Notes: generated by a model not told the origin, from the sequence alone. A DNA stretch of 7,445 bases from Gemmatimonadota bacterium (GCA_030598525.1 JAUVPT010000072.1:1-7445), one strand, 5' to 3'; shown: positions 1 through 6,219, numbered from the stretch's first letter. Numbers and translations are program-made.

Positions 1-2635
1 CTCCGGTGGCGCGAAGTTCACTGGCTCGCTGGAGGTGTTCACGGACCAGCTGGCCCCGACTTCCTGGCGGACTAACTTCAACCGTGCGGAGCTGACGCTT
101 GGCGGCCCGATCGCGGGCCCGGTGACGTTCTTCTTCGCCGGCACGGCGTCGGGACAGCAGTCCAGCCGCACCGAGGAAGCTCCGATGCGGTTCGTGATCG
201 ACGGAATCGACACGTGCCCGAGTGGCTCGCAGTACGAGAGTCTGTGCACGGCGGGTCAGGACGCGATCTTCGCGGAGGCGCGCGGGTCGAGCACGGCCGG
301 AGCGACGGACTTCGTGGACGTCACGGCCCTGAACTACGTGCCGTGGGACAACGGCCGGACGAATCCGGTCAACTGGAGCCAGTCGGACCTGATGACGTTC
401 AATCTGAACTGGCAGCTGCCTCGCGGCTCGCGGGTGAACTTCGCGTTCACGCGCAACCGGAATCAAGGGTACGGCCGCGGCAACTTCACGAACCTGTTCC
501 GGCTGGACAACTACGACGGCAGCGTGAACACGCGTAACGTGTTCACGCTGGGCTGGTTCCAGACGATCACCCAGTCGGCCGAGCAGCAGCTCGCCCTGGA
601 CATCCGGGCCAGCTACCAGACGGACCGCTACACTTTCGGAACGCTGACGAACAGCTGGTGGCAGGACAATCGAGATCCGTTCCTCGGGTTCGCGTTCTCG
701 AACCCCGAATTCCTGATTCCGGACGATCATAAGATCACCGGTATCCCGGCGTTCGACTTCGACGACGAGTTCCTGAACGCGTACCGGTCGAACGGCGTGC
801 CGTACGACAGCATGCGCTTCTACCCACAGCGTCAGGACCTCGACCTCTCGCAATCGCTGACCGGTCTGGCCGACAACCTGCGCGCCAACCCGTACGGGAT
901 GCGCACGGGCTTCAATATCAACGGGTACGGGAACGGCGGCCTCCAGAAGGTCAACGAGGATCGCCTGCAGCTGCGCGCCACCCTGGACTGGCAGCTCGGC
1001 CGGTTCAACCGGGTGAAGCTCGGTGGTGAGTACATGAACATCGACATGCTCGCCAACAACATCCCGCTGTACGAGGATGTGCCGCTGCCCGAGAAAGGGA
1101 ACCCGATTCGAATCGGGGCCTTCCTCCAGGACCGCCTCGACATCGGCGACCTGGTGCTCGAAGGTGGAATCCGGTGGGACTACCTGGATCCGGGTGCGGA
1201 CTACTCCCGGGTTCCGGGATACGTGTTCAACGTGCCCGACAGCCTGAAGCAGGGCTTCACGCGCTTCGACTCGGAGACGGGCGGATACGTGCCGCTGAAC
1301 GCCTGTGGACCGGACTCGTTCGATCCGTCGGCGCCCTGCAAGAGCAACTTCATCGAGGGCACGACGAAGTCCGAGTTCAGCCCGCGGCTGGGAGCCAGCT
1401 TCCCGGTCACGCCGACTTCGACGTTCCGCTTGAGCTATGGCCGTTTCGTACAGACCCCGGCGTTCTTCACGGCGGGTGGCTTCGCGGCCGGTGAGGCGGG
1501 CACGGCGGCGCAGACGGTCGGGTTCATGCAGAACACGAACTTCGACCTCGTGAATGCCAACACGAACCAGACGTGGGGCCGTGACATCGACCTGCCGAGC
1601 ACCCGGACGTTCGAGTTCGGATACCGGCAGTTGATCGGCCAGAGCCTCGTGTTCGACGTATCGGCGTTCAACAAGAAGCAGCGCTCAGCCCTGTCGGCGC
1701 GGAAGTTTCCGTTCGAGGATCCGAACCGAGAGGGCGCGACACTGTTCATCAACGTCATCACGAACAAGGACTGGACGGAGTCGAACGGTTTCGAGGTCAA
1801 GATGGACAAGGCCTTTGGTAACCTGTCGGTGAACAGCCTCGCGTACAGCTTCATCGATGCGCGCGGCACCGGCTCCGATCCGTTTACTTACATCAGGCTG
1901 GTTGCGCGGGGGCATTCCAACATTTCACTCTTGACGGGTGAGCCACCGAATCCGCCCGAAGTGTTGCTGCCGCTCGAGCAGAGCCGGAAGCACAACATCT
2001 CGCTGACGAGCAGCCTGCACTTCCCGGTGGACTACATGCAGGGGTCCGCGATGGGATCGATCCTGTCCGACTTCGGCGTGTTCGCCATCCTGCGCCTGCG
2101 CAGTGGACTTCCCTACACAAAGCTGGTCCAGCAGGGCTCCGGTCAGGTCGGCCCGCCCAGCTTCGCCGGCACCCCACAGAGCTCGATCAACAGCATGCAG
2201 ACGCCGTGGACGACGTCGATCGACCTTCGGTTCACCAAGGGCTTCCAACTCGGCAGGGGCTGGAACCTGCAGGCCTTCCTGGATTGGCGGAACCCGTTCA
2301 ACATTACGAACAACAGCAGGGTCTTCCTCGAGACGGCTGGGATCGTCAACCAGCAGTTCCACGATGCACAGCTCCTGGTAGCCCTCACGGACACGCGGCT
2401 GGACGGTGACGCCCTGATCCGTGATTTCGACATCGAGGTCGAGTCGCCGGAGACCGATTTCAACAAGTATTCGCTCATGCGTGCCGAGGAACGGTGGGGC
2501 AACGGAGACGGGGTCTTCACCGTGGAAGAACAGGAGCTTGCTTTCGGTCAGCAGTACGAGAGCACCTTCGGTTCGAACGTCCGTTTCGAGACGTCGGACC
2601 AGCTCTTCCGGCTTGGTCTCAGGATCGCCTTCTGA
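1..2635 (+). CDS. TonB-dependent outer-membrane receptor, Oar-like (5' partial)
   Basis: The frame is open from the left edge (first full codon at 2) to the TGA at 2633-2635, giving 877 residues. The GTG at 35 is internal, because the frame continues upstream through SGGAKFTGSLE, which resembles the plug-to-barrel junction of TonB-dependent receptors. The signal peptide, any N-terminal carboxypeptidase-like domain and most of the plug are outside the window. What is visible is a beta-barrel: alternating aromatic/polar strands, SPRLGASFPVTPTSTFRLSYG, RTFEFGYRQLIGQSLVFDVSAF, LQAFLDWRNPFNITN, and a last strand FRLGLRIAF ending in Phe, the usual outer-membrane insertion signal. Two close cysteine pairs (about residues 72/82 and 435/446) could be disulfides in surface loops. 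A degenerate EF-hand-like loop lies before the last strand. Such receptors import large substrates using TonB energy; the ligand cannot be read here, and no SusD partner is seen. Family call firm, subfamily tentative. Confidence -1.
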   Translation, partial: SGGAKFTGSLEVFTDQLAPTSWRTNFNRAELTLGGPIAGPVTFFFAGTASGQQSSRTEEAPMRFVIDGIDTCPSGSQYESLCTAGQDAIFAEARGSSTAGATDFVDVTALNYVPWDNGRTNPVNWSQSDLMTFNLNWQLPRGSRVNFAFTRNRNQGYGRGNFTNLFRLDNYDGSVNTRNVFTLGWFQTITQSAEQQLALDIRASYQTDRYTFGTLTNSWWQDNRDPFLGFAFSNPEFLIPDDHKITGIPAFDFDDEFLNAYRSNGVPYDSMRFYPQRQDLDLSQSLTGLADNLRANPYGMRTGFNINGYGNGGLQKVNEDRLQLRATLDWQLGRFNRVKLGGEYMNIDMLANNIPLYEDVPLPEKGNPIRIGAFLQDRLDIGDLVLEGGIRWDYLDPGADYSRVPGYVFNVPDSLKQGFTRFDSETGGYVPLNACGPDSFDPSAPCKSNFIEGTTKSEFSPRLGASFPVTPTSTFRLSYGRFVQTPAFFTAGGFAAGEAGTAAQTVGFMQNTNFDLVNANTNQTWGRDIDLPSTRTFEFGYRQLIGQSLVFDVSAFNKKQRSALSARKFPFEDPNREGATLFINVITNKDWTESNGFEVKMDKAFGNLSVNSLAYSFIDARGTGSDPFTYIRLVARGHSNISLLTGEPPNPPEVLLPLEQSRKHNISLTSSLHFPVDYMQGSAMGSILSDFGVFAILRLRSGLPYTKLVQQGSGQVGPPSFAGTPQSSINSMQTPWTTSIDLRFTKGFQLGRGWNLQAFLDWRNPFNITNNSRVFLETAGIVNQQFHDAQLLVALTDTRLDGDALIRDFDIEVESPETDFNKYSLMRAEERWGNGDGVFTVEEQELAFGQQYESTFGSNVRFETSDQLFRLGLRIAF
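1102..1117. repeat. 16-bp perfect palindrome inside the receptor gene
   Basis: cccgattc (1102-1109) is followed directly by its complement gaatcggg (1110-1117). It lies within codons for NPIRIGA, part of the receptor's conserved-looking barrel segment ending in QDRLDIG. The protein constraint explains most of it, so a binding-site role is unproven. Confidence -1.
2495..2530 (+). other. EF-hand/dockerin-like calcium loop inside the receptor
   Basis: These twelve codons read WGNGDGVFTVEE. Aligned to the EF-hand loop, Asn is at position 3, Asp at 5, Gly at 6, Phe at 8, Thr at 9 and Glu at 12, which fits. Position 1, normally Asp, is Trp, so the loop is degenerate. It lies in a long acidic insert between the last two predicted barrel strands, and by barrel topology that loop faces outward. 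Calcium binding is inference only. Confidence -1.
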
Positions 2636-2640
2636 TCCTG
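2620..2640 (+). other. Inverted repeat spanning the receptor stop codon
   Basis: The arms caggatc (2620-2626) and gatcctg (2634-2640) are perfect complements around a 7-base loop. The TGA stop (2633-2635) lies at the base of the loop. No T run follows, so this is not a classical terminator. The next gene's Shine-Dalgarno sequence starts 4 bases downstream. It could weakly modulate coupling or protect the mRNA end, or be chance. Confidence -1.
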
Positions 2641-2663
2641 CTGTGGAGGAGGCAGGCCGGCCA

Positions 2664-3227
2664 GTGAACACTTCAGACGAATTCGGTCCGGACGTTTCTC
2701 GCGAGGCGAATCCGCCACACGCACGATGGCCGCGAGTGATAGGGACGATGGGCATCGTCCTCGGCGTCCTGATCTTCATCGACCAGATCGACGACCTGTG
2801 GATGCAGCTGACGTGGACGGAGGAGGACTGGCGCCGGTTCTTCTCGCCCGAGATGGCGGCCCTCATGGCGGCCGCGCTGCGCCCCACGGGTTGGCAGTTG
2901 GCATCCACCGTGATCCAGATGGGACTGGGCCTGTCGCTCGTCGTGGGATCGTTGCGTCTGCACCGGCGACGCCCGTCGGGGATCTTCCTGTGCCGGACCT
3001 GGGCGTGGCTGGCCATCGCTTGGGCCATCGCCGACATCGGCTGGGCCATTTGGCTGCTCTCCCGGTACGCCGGCGACATCCCGGGTCTGTCGATCGTTAG
3101 CTGGCAGACGGCCGCCGCGCTCGGGCTCGGGTTCGCGCTCGTGCTGTTGCTCGCGTTCCCGGTGTTTCTCCTCGTGTGGTTCGCGAGACCCTATGTACGG
3201 TCGGAGTACTCTTCGTGGGTCGAGTGA
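2664..3227 (+). CDS. Unrecognised four-pass membrane protein, 187 aa
   Basis: The GTG at 2664 is chosen because GGAGGAGG (2645-2652) sits 11 bases upstream. The frame stays open further upstream, but only as an out-of-frame overlap with the receptor gene, and an in-frame GTG at 2643 would overlap the Shine-Dalgarno sequence. The protein has a polar N-terminus rich in acidic residues, then predicted membrane segments at about 24-42, 76-98, 111-133 and 148-174. A charged, Trp-rich loop (about 44-62, TWTEEDWRRFF) lies between the first two, and the tail ends SEYSSWVE. No catalytic motif is visible and I do not recognise the family. It starts 28 bases after the receptor stop on the same strand, so the two are probably co-transcribed, but nothing in the sequence ties its role to import. 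The Trp-rich third segment (RTWAWLAIAWAIADIGWAIW) is unusual. Gene call good, function unknown. Confidence -1.
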   Translation: MNTSDEFGPDVSREANPPHARWPRVIGTMGIVLGVLIFIDQIDDLWMQLTWTEEDWRRFFSPEMAALMAAALRPTGWQLASTVIQMGLGLSLVVGSLRLHRRRPSGIFLCRTWAWLAIAWAIADIGWAIWLLSRYAGDIPGLSIVSWQTAAALGLGFALVLLLAFPVFLLVWFARPYVRSEYSSWVE

Positions 3228-3236
3228 CGCCGCCTG

Positions 3237-3443
3237 TTACTCCGGCTTCTTGGCCCGTCTCCACCCGATCCAGGTGAAGATCACCCCCAGCGCGAGCTGC
3301 GACAGGGGAATGCCGAGCGTATCGAACGGTGCCGAGCCCGAGTAGTACGCCCGGAACGCCAGGGCGGCGAGCAGCAGCCACCCGACTCCAGCGAGGTAGA
3401 ACAGGTTCCAGCCTCTTCGCGGCCGAGTTCCCTCATCGGTCAC
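3237..3443 (-). CDS. Small two-pass membrane protein, 68 aa, unrecognised
   Basis: The start is GTG at 3443-3441, with AGGAGG (3453-3448 on the minus strand) 4 bases upstream; the stop is TAA at 3239-3237. The frame upstream is closed by the TAG of the preceding gene, so there is no earlier start. The product begins with a charged stretch (MTDEGTRPRRGW), followed by hydrophobic segments at about 14-31 and 43-61 and a basic tail (WRRAKKPE). This is the profile of a small inner-membrane protein with both ends probably cytoplasmic. It is the last gene of the five-gene minus-strand run, 21 bases after the lipoprotein gene, and converges on the 187-residue membrane protein with a 9-base gap. No functional motif is visible. 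The codon use and strong ribosome-binding site support a real gene. Confidence -1.
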   Translation of the reverse strand: MTDEGTRPRRGWNLFYLAGVGWLLLAALAFRAYYSGSAPFDTLGIPLSQLALGVIFTWIGWRRAKKPE

Positions 3444-3464
3444 AGTGCCTCCTGGATCTATGGC

Positions 3465-3971
3465 CTATTCCATCAGCGGTTCGTCCGCTGCTGGCTCCGC
3501 CTCCGGCAGCGGCGTGTCGGAGTTCCAGATCACGTCCGTATACAGCCAGGCCCCGTCACCCTGCCGGCGCGCGATCGAGAGGTACTTGCCGGTATCGGCT
3601 ACCGGCTCGGCCATTCCCGGCAGCACTCCGCTCCAGGTCCAGGTGCCACGGTCGTAGGCCAGGTCGCCCGTTCCGTAGATCTCTTGCGATGTCATCGTGA
3701 ATTCGACGGAAGAGATGCCATACGAGAAGCCCGCCACGTACTTCTCCCGGATGGCCTCCCTCCCGCTCACGGAGGGCTCGTTCGGCGGCATCTCGGTCGC
3801 GTCCACCGCGTACGACTCGGCCACGGCATCCGCGTCTGCCGCGATGACGGCCTGGGCGTAGACATCGCCCAGCGCGCGTATGGCCGCGACGTCCGCCTCG
3901 CTCAGCGACGCGGGACCCGGCTGGCACGCGCCGACGAGCCCCAACAGGGCTACGGATAGGAACTTGCGCAT
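3465..3971 (-). CDS. NTF2-like (DUF4440/SnoaL-type) lipoprotein
   Basis: The product has 168 residues. ATG at 3971 is chosen because AGGAGG (3986-3981) lies 9 bases upstream and because it starts a proper signal sequence: MRK, a hydrophobic core FLSVALLGLVGA, then Cys16 in the lipobox-like VGAC, so it is probably lipidated and membrane-anchored. Residues about 25-152 follow the DUF4440 pattern of the NTF2-like cone fold: a first helix (IRALGDVYAQAVIAADADA), SYAVDATEMPPNEPSVSGREAIREKY, then strands with GDLAYDRGTWTWS, GKYLSIARR and a closing WLYTDVIWNSD. The tail is Pro/Glu/Asp-rich. Members may be enzymes or ligand-binding scaffolds, so the fold does not fix a function. It is the fourth gene of the minus-strand run, 38 bases after the 133-residue membrane protein. 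It may bind a small molecule linked to the upstream radical SAM enzyme, but this is context inference only. Confidence -1.
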   Translation of the reverse strand: MRKFLSVALLGLVGACQPGPASLSEADVAAIRALGDVYAQAVIAADADAVAESYAVDATEMPPNEPSVSGREAIREKYVAGFSYGISSVEFTMTSQEIYGTGDLAYDRGTWTWSGVLPGMAEPVADTGKYLSIARRQGDGAWLYTDVIWNSDTPLPEAEPAADEPLME

Positions 3972-4004
3972 GGATTCCAACCTCCTGTGAAGGTCGTGAG
4001 CCCG

Positions 4005-4017
4005 CCGCCTCAGGCGG
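4005..4017 (-). other. Small GC stem with a stop codon as its loop
   Basis: ccgcc (4005-4009) and ggcgg (4013-4017) flank tca (4010-4012), which is the TGA stop of the 133-residue membrane protein on the minus strand. It is a five-pair stem with a three-base loop at the junction before the lipoprotein gene. With no T run, it is only a weak attenuation or mRNA-end candidate. Confidence -1.
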
Positions 4018-4411
4018 ACGATACAGTCTCGAGAGCCTGCTTCTTCAGTACCGAATACGCCCAGAAGAACAGGGCCAGGAATACCAAGTCGGCGATGGCG
4101 AACGGTTTCCAGATGAACGGGATGCCGGCCGCGAACCAATGGAAGAACGCGACGGCGCAGTAGGAGACCTTGAGCAAGATTCCGTACGGTACGAAGCTGA
4201 GATTGGCCACCGGGTTGCGTGCGATCGCCAGGAACATGAGAGCGAACACGATCAGCAGTGCCGCCGGAAAGTGAACGTAGCCGAAGTGGTTGGGGGGCGT
4301 GATCCCGACCCACTCAAAAAGGGAAGGGGCCGCGATCAGGAACGCGATCCCGAGGATCCCGTCGTATAGCGCGGCCACCAGGAACAGTACTCGAATAGGG
4401 CGCATGCTCAT
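4010..4411 (-). CDS. Four-pass membrane protein, 133 aa, coupled to radical SAM gene
   Basis: The start is ATG at 4411-4409, which shares one base with the TGA of the radical SAM gene (TGATG). GGGGAG lies 9 bases upstream. A second ATG two codons on (4405) is possible. A longer frame back to 4477 would add a Pro/Gly-rich leader wholly inside the radical SAM gene and is unlikely. Predicted membrane segments are at about 7-27, 46-64, 77-97 and 104-121. Notable residues are the YDG in helix 1, the loop ITPPNHFGYVHFP, a conserved-looking KVSYC...FFHWF in helix 3 and WKPFAIADL before helix 4. Histidines and aromatics near the membrane surface could line a pocket or bind a cofactor, but no known motif is met. 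I recognise this only as a conserved-hypothetical style of protein. The stop/start overlap implies translation coupled to the radical SAM enzyme, so the two probably act together. Confidence -1.
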   Translation of the reverse strand: MSMRPIRVLFLVAALYDGILGIAFLIAAPSLFEWVGITPPNHFGYVHFPAALLIVFALMFLAIARNPVANLSFVPYGILLKVSYCAVAFFHWFAAGIPFIWKPFAIADLVFLALFFWAYSVLKKQALETVSSA

Positions 4412-5739
4412 CAGGACACTCTCCCCTTCTGGCGGAGGCCCTCCGGGAGGGCCTCCTTGAATCGGTTGCGCCTCCACTGCGTGAATTCCTCGCTGTACAG
4501 CCTTACACTGAGCTGCTTGAAGCCGTCCGCCAGCTCCTTCGGGCTCATGTTCTGCGGTCGATAGTTGAGGTCGAACAGGGTGCAGCGATCCCAGGCCCGC
4601 GGCTCGAGGATCCGCCCCTCGTCCAGCAGGCGGTCGTAGAGGGGAGTGCCCGGGAACGGCGTAAGGATCGTGATCTGCACTTCATACAGACCCGAATCGC
4701 GCACGAACTCGAACACCTGGTCAAAAATCTCCGGAGTCTGACCGTCGAGGCCGATCACGAAACAGCCGTTGACGGTGATGCCGTGTGACTGGATCTCCTG
4801 GATCGCTTCCCGATACTCGGGGAATCTCTTGCGCTTCCAATCGCTTATCAGCTCGAGTCCCGGCAGGCCGTCCTCGACCGGGCTCTCCAGTCCAATCAGG
4901 ACCTGTGCGCACCCGCTCTCCCGCATCAAGTCCAGCAGCTCGGAATCGCGGGCCACCGACAGGTCCGTTTCCGCGAACCACCGCAGTCTCTTAGTGCTGA
5001 GCCGGGCCAAGAGCTCCTTCCAGTAGGCGCGGTTGACGAGCGCGTTGTCGTCGGCGAACTCGATGAAAGGTCGATCCCAGATCTCGAGGATGCGATCGAT
5101 CTCGCGGGCGACGTTGTCCACCGGCTTCTGCTTGTATCGGTCGGTGAGGAGCACCGAGCTGGCGCAGAACTCGCACCGATGGGGACATCCCCGACTGGCC
5201 TGAACGGTCAGCCGGTTGTAGTGCGAGATATCGAGCAGCTCGAACGCCGGGACGGGAGCCTCGGCGAGATCGTAGTCGTGGGGCCGAGCATCGTAGATGC
5301 CTTCCGGGCGGTGACGCGCGCAATCGGACAGGACACGGCTCCAGCACGGCTCGCCCTCTCCCACGACGACCGCATCGCAATGCTCCGCTGCCTCCTCCGG
5401 AAGCGCGGTAACATGCGGTCCTCCCATGACGACCAGGACGCCCGCCTCCCGATACCGATCCGCAAGATCGTACGCTTCCAGGATCTGAGCGCTGTAGGAC
5501 GAGATGGCCACCAGATCGAAACCGTCGGGAAGCTCGTCCAGTGAACGGGGATCGGGTACCTCCAGGTACTCGACCTCGTGCTCCGACGGGGTGAGCGCGG
5601 CCAGGGTGAGGAGGCCGAGGCTGGGAAGCGACGCGATCGTCTCGCCACGTTCCACGAAGCCCGGAAGCGTGAGGCCGAGGCGCAGGAGTTCCTCGTCCAC
5701 CACCCGGATCCCGCTCATGGCCAGCAGTCCGATTCTCAC
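4411..5739 (-). CDS. Cobalamin-binding-type (class B) radical SAM enzyme
   Basis: The product has 442 residues. GTG at 5739-5737 overlaps the upstream TGA as GTGA, with GGAGG (5755-5751) 11 bases upstream. It preserves the first Rossmann strand (VRIGLLAMSG), which the ATG seven codons on would lose. Residues 1-150 look like a B12-binding domain: FDLVAISSYSAQILEAYDLA, VLVVMGGPHVTALPEEAAEH, CDAVVVGEGE. The base-off motif DxHxxG is absent, as in many class B enzymes. The radical SAM core follows with CxxxCxxC at C185, C189 and C192 (ASRGCPHRCEFCASS), holding the 4Fe-4S cluster that cleaves S-adenosylmethionine. Later come EFADDNALVNRAYW, LIGLESP, GCFVIGLDGQT and TPFPGTPLYDRLLDEGRIL. There is no C-terminal SPASM-type cysteine cluster. 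The layout is shared with HpnP, BchE and other cobalamin-dependent methylases and cyclases, which modify unactivated carbons of lipids or natural products. Two coupled membrane-protein neighbours suggest a lipid-like or membrane-bound substrate (inference). Confidence -1.
   Translation of the reverse strand: MRIGLLAMSGIRVVDEELLRLGLTLPGFVERGETIASLPSLGLLTLAALTPSEHEVEYLEVPDPRSLDELPDGFDLVAISSYSAQILEAYDLADRYREAGVLVVMGGPHVTALPEEAAEHCDAVVVGEGEPCWSRVLSDCARHRPEGIYDARPHDYDLAEAPVPAFELLDISHYNRLTVQASRGCPHRCEFCASSVLLTDRYKQKPVDNVAREIDRILEIWDRPFIEFADDNALVNRAYWKELLARLSTKRLRWFAETDLSVARDSELLDLMRESGCAQVLIGLESPVEDGLPGLELISDWKRKRFPEYREAIQEIQSHGITVNGCFVIGLDGQTPEIFDQVFEFVRDSGLYEVQITILTPFPGTPLYDRLLDEGRILEPRAWDRCTLFDLNYRPQNMSPKELADGFKQLSVRLYSEEFTQWRRNRFKEALPEGLRQKGRVS
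4434..4456 (-). promoter_or_regulatory. Strong 11-bp inverted repeat upstream of membrane-gene start
   Basis: The arms ggaggccctcc (4434-4444) and ggagggcctcc (4446-4456) are perfect complements around one base. As RNA they would give about nine GC-rich pairs with a 5-base loop. The repeat lies in the last codons of the radical SAM gene (KEALPEGLR) and ends roughly 8 bases before the Shine-Dalgarno sequence of the 133-residue membrane protein gene. It has no T run, so termination is unlikely. Candidate roles are controlling coupled translation or marking an mRNA processing or stability boundary. Confidence -1.
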
Positions 5740-6113
5740 AGGACCGCGAGCCTCCACACGAACAGAGCGAGCGCGAGCGTCACGGCGGCCGCCGGGACGA
5801 AGAACAGGTGCCGAAAGCCCTTCCGGAACGCCGACAGGTAGCACACGAGGGGCATCGTCGCCGCTCCGACGATTAGCAGATATGCCGGCATCCGCACTCC
5901 GACCAGGAGTCCGAGCGCCTCGACTGTGAGGAAGAATCCGAGGTTCAGGAGCCCGATGCCGAAGAAGGAGATGTGCCCCAGGCGGACCATGCGGCGACGC
6001 CAGTCCGCGTAGCCACCGAGCCACGTCTCGCGGTCGAAGAACAGACCGGCGGTGGCCCCCGCGAGCGCACCGAGCAGGAATCCGATCCAGGCAGCGTACA
6101 GGTTGCCAGTCAT
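5736..6113 (-). CDS. Four-pass membrane protein, 125 aa, first gene of operon
   Basis: ATG at 6113-6111 has GGAG five bases upstream, and the stop TGA at 5738-5736 overlaps the radical SAM start as GTGA. Predicted membrane segments are at about 7-26, 47-72, 76-95 and 103-124. Helix 1 is Gly/Ala-rich (GFLLGALAGATAGLFF). A basic, Trp-containing loop follows (WLGGYADWRRRMVRLGH), then SFFGIGLLNLGFF. A second basic loop, CYLSAFRKGFRHLFF, precedes helix 4, and the C-terminus is short (WRLAVL). The positive charges put these loops on the cytoplasmic side by the positive-inside rule. I do not recognise the family. The histidines at 48 and 102 next to helices are possible ligand or cofactor contacts, but this is speculative. 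It opens the minus-strand run and is translationally coupled to the radical SAM enzyme, which makes it a candidate membrane anchor, substrate channel or partner. Confidence -1.
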   Translation of the reverse strand: MTGNLYAAWIGFLLGALAGATAGLFFDRETWLGGYADWRRRMVRLGHISFFGIGLLNLGFFLTVEALGLLVGVRMPAYLLIVGAATMPLVCYLSAFRKGFRHLFFVPAAAVTLALALFVWRLAVL

Positions 6114-6191
6114 AGCGGCTCCGCGAAGGAGCGAGAGAGGGTAATCTTAATCTAGTGGGTGTGGTTGGATTGTGCCCGAAACGCAGGCTCC

Positions 6192-6219
6192 CTCCTGGTG
6201 TACATCAACGTACCGGGAG
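6192..6219 (-). terminator. Imperfect hairpin downstream of sulfatase, no T run
   Basis: The segments ctcctg/gtac (6192-6197 and 6200-6203) pair with gtac/cgggag (6210-6219). This gives ten pairs, including one G-T wobble, with a 2-base bulge and a 6-base loop. A competing arm, gctccc (6187-6192), can pair with gggagc (6215-6220). No T tract follows on either strand, so it is at best a factor-dependent or weak terminator. Confidence -1.

Noticed and set aside
1..2635. Receptor as a SusC-type member of a polysaccharide utilisation locus with the sulfatase
   Set aside because: No SusD-like gene follows, the receptor style is Oar-like, and the sulfatase is more than 3.6 kb away on the other strand behind an unrelated operon.
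2743..2760. 8-bp inverted repeat ggacgatg/catcgtcc with a 2-base centre
   Set aside because: It lies inside the first membrane segment codons of the 187-residue protein, far from any start or stop. One such repeat is expected by chance in GC-rich DNA of this length, and the loop is too short for a good hairpin.
1925..3079. Long minus-strand open frame (384 codons) opposite the receptor end and the membrane gene
   Set aside because: It spans two well-supported + strand genes, has an Arg/Pro/Ser-rich composition typical of antisense frames in GC-rich DNA, shows no domain and has no good ribosome-binding site.
4411..5739. Radical SAM gene as an anaerobic sulfatase maturase for the nearby sulfatase
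   Set aside because: Maturases have a SPASM domain with extra C-terminal cysteine clusters and no B12-like N-terminal domain. This protein has the opposite arrangement, and the two genes are separated by 173 bases with probable termination.
5740..6024. N-terminal extension of the radical SAM gene to an ATG at 6024
   Set aside because: The extra 95 residues are Arg/Gly/Pro-rich, match no domain and overlap the upstream membrane gene in another frame. The GTG at 5739 has a Shine-Dalgarno sequence, a GTGA overlap and the correct first Rossmann strand.
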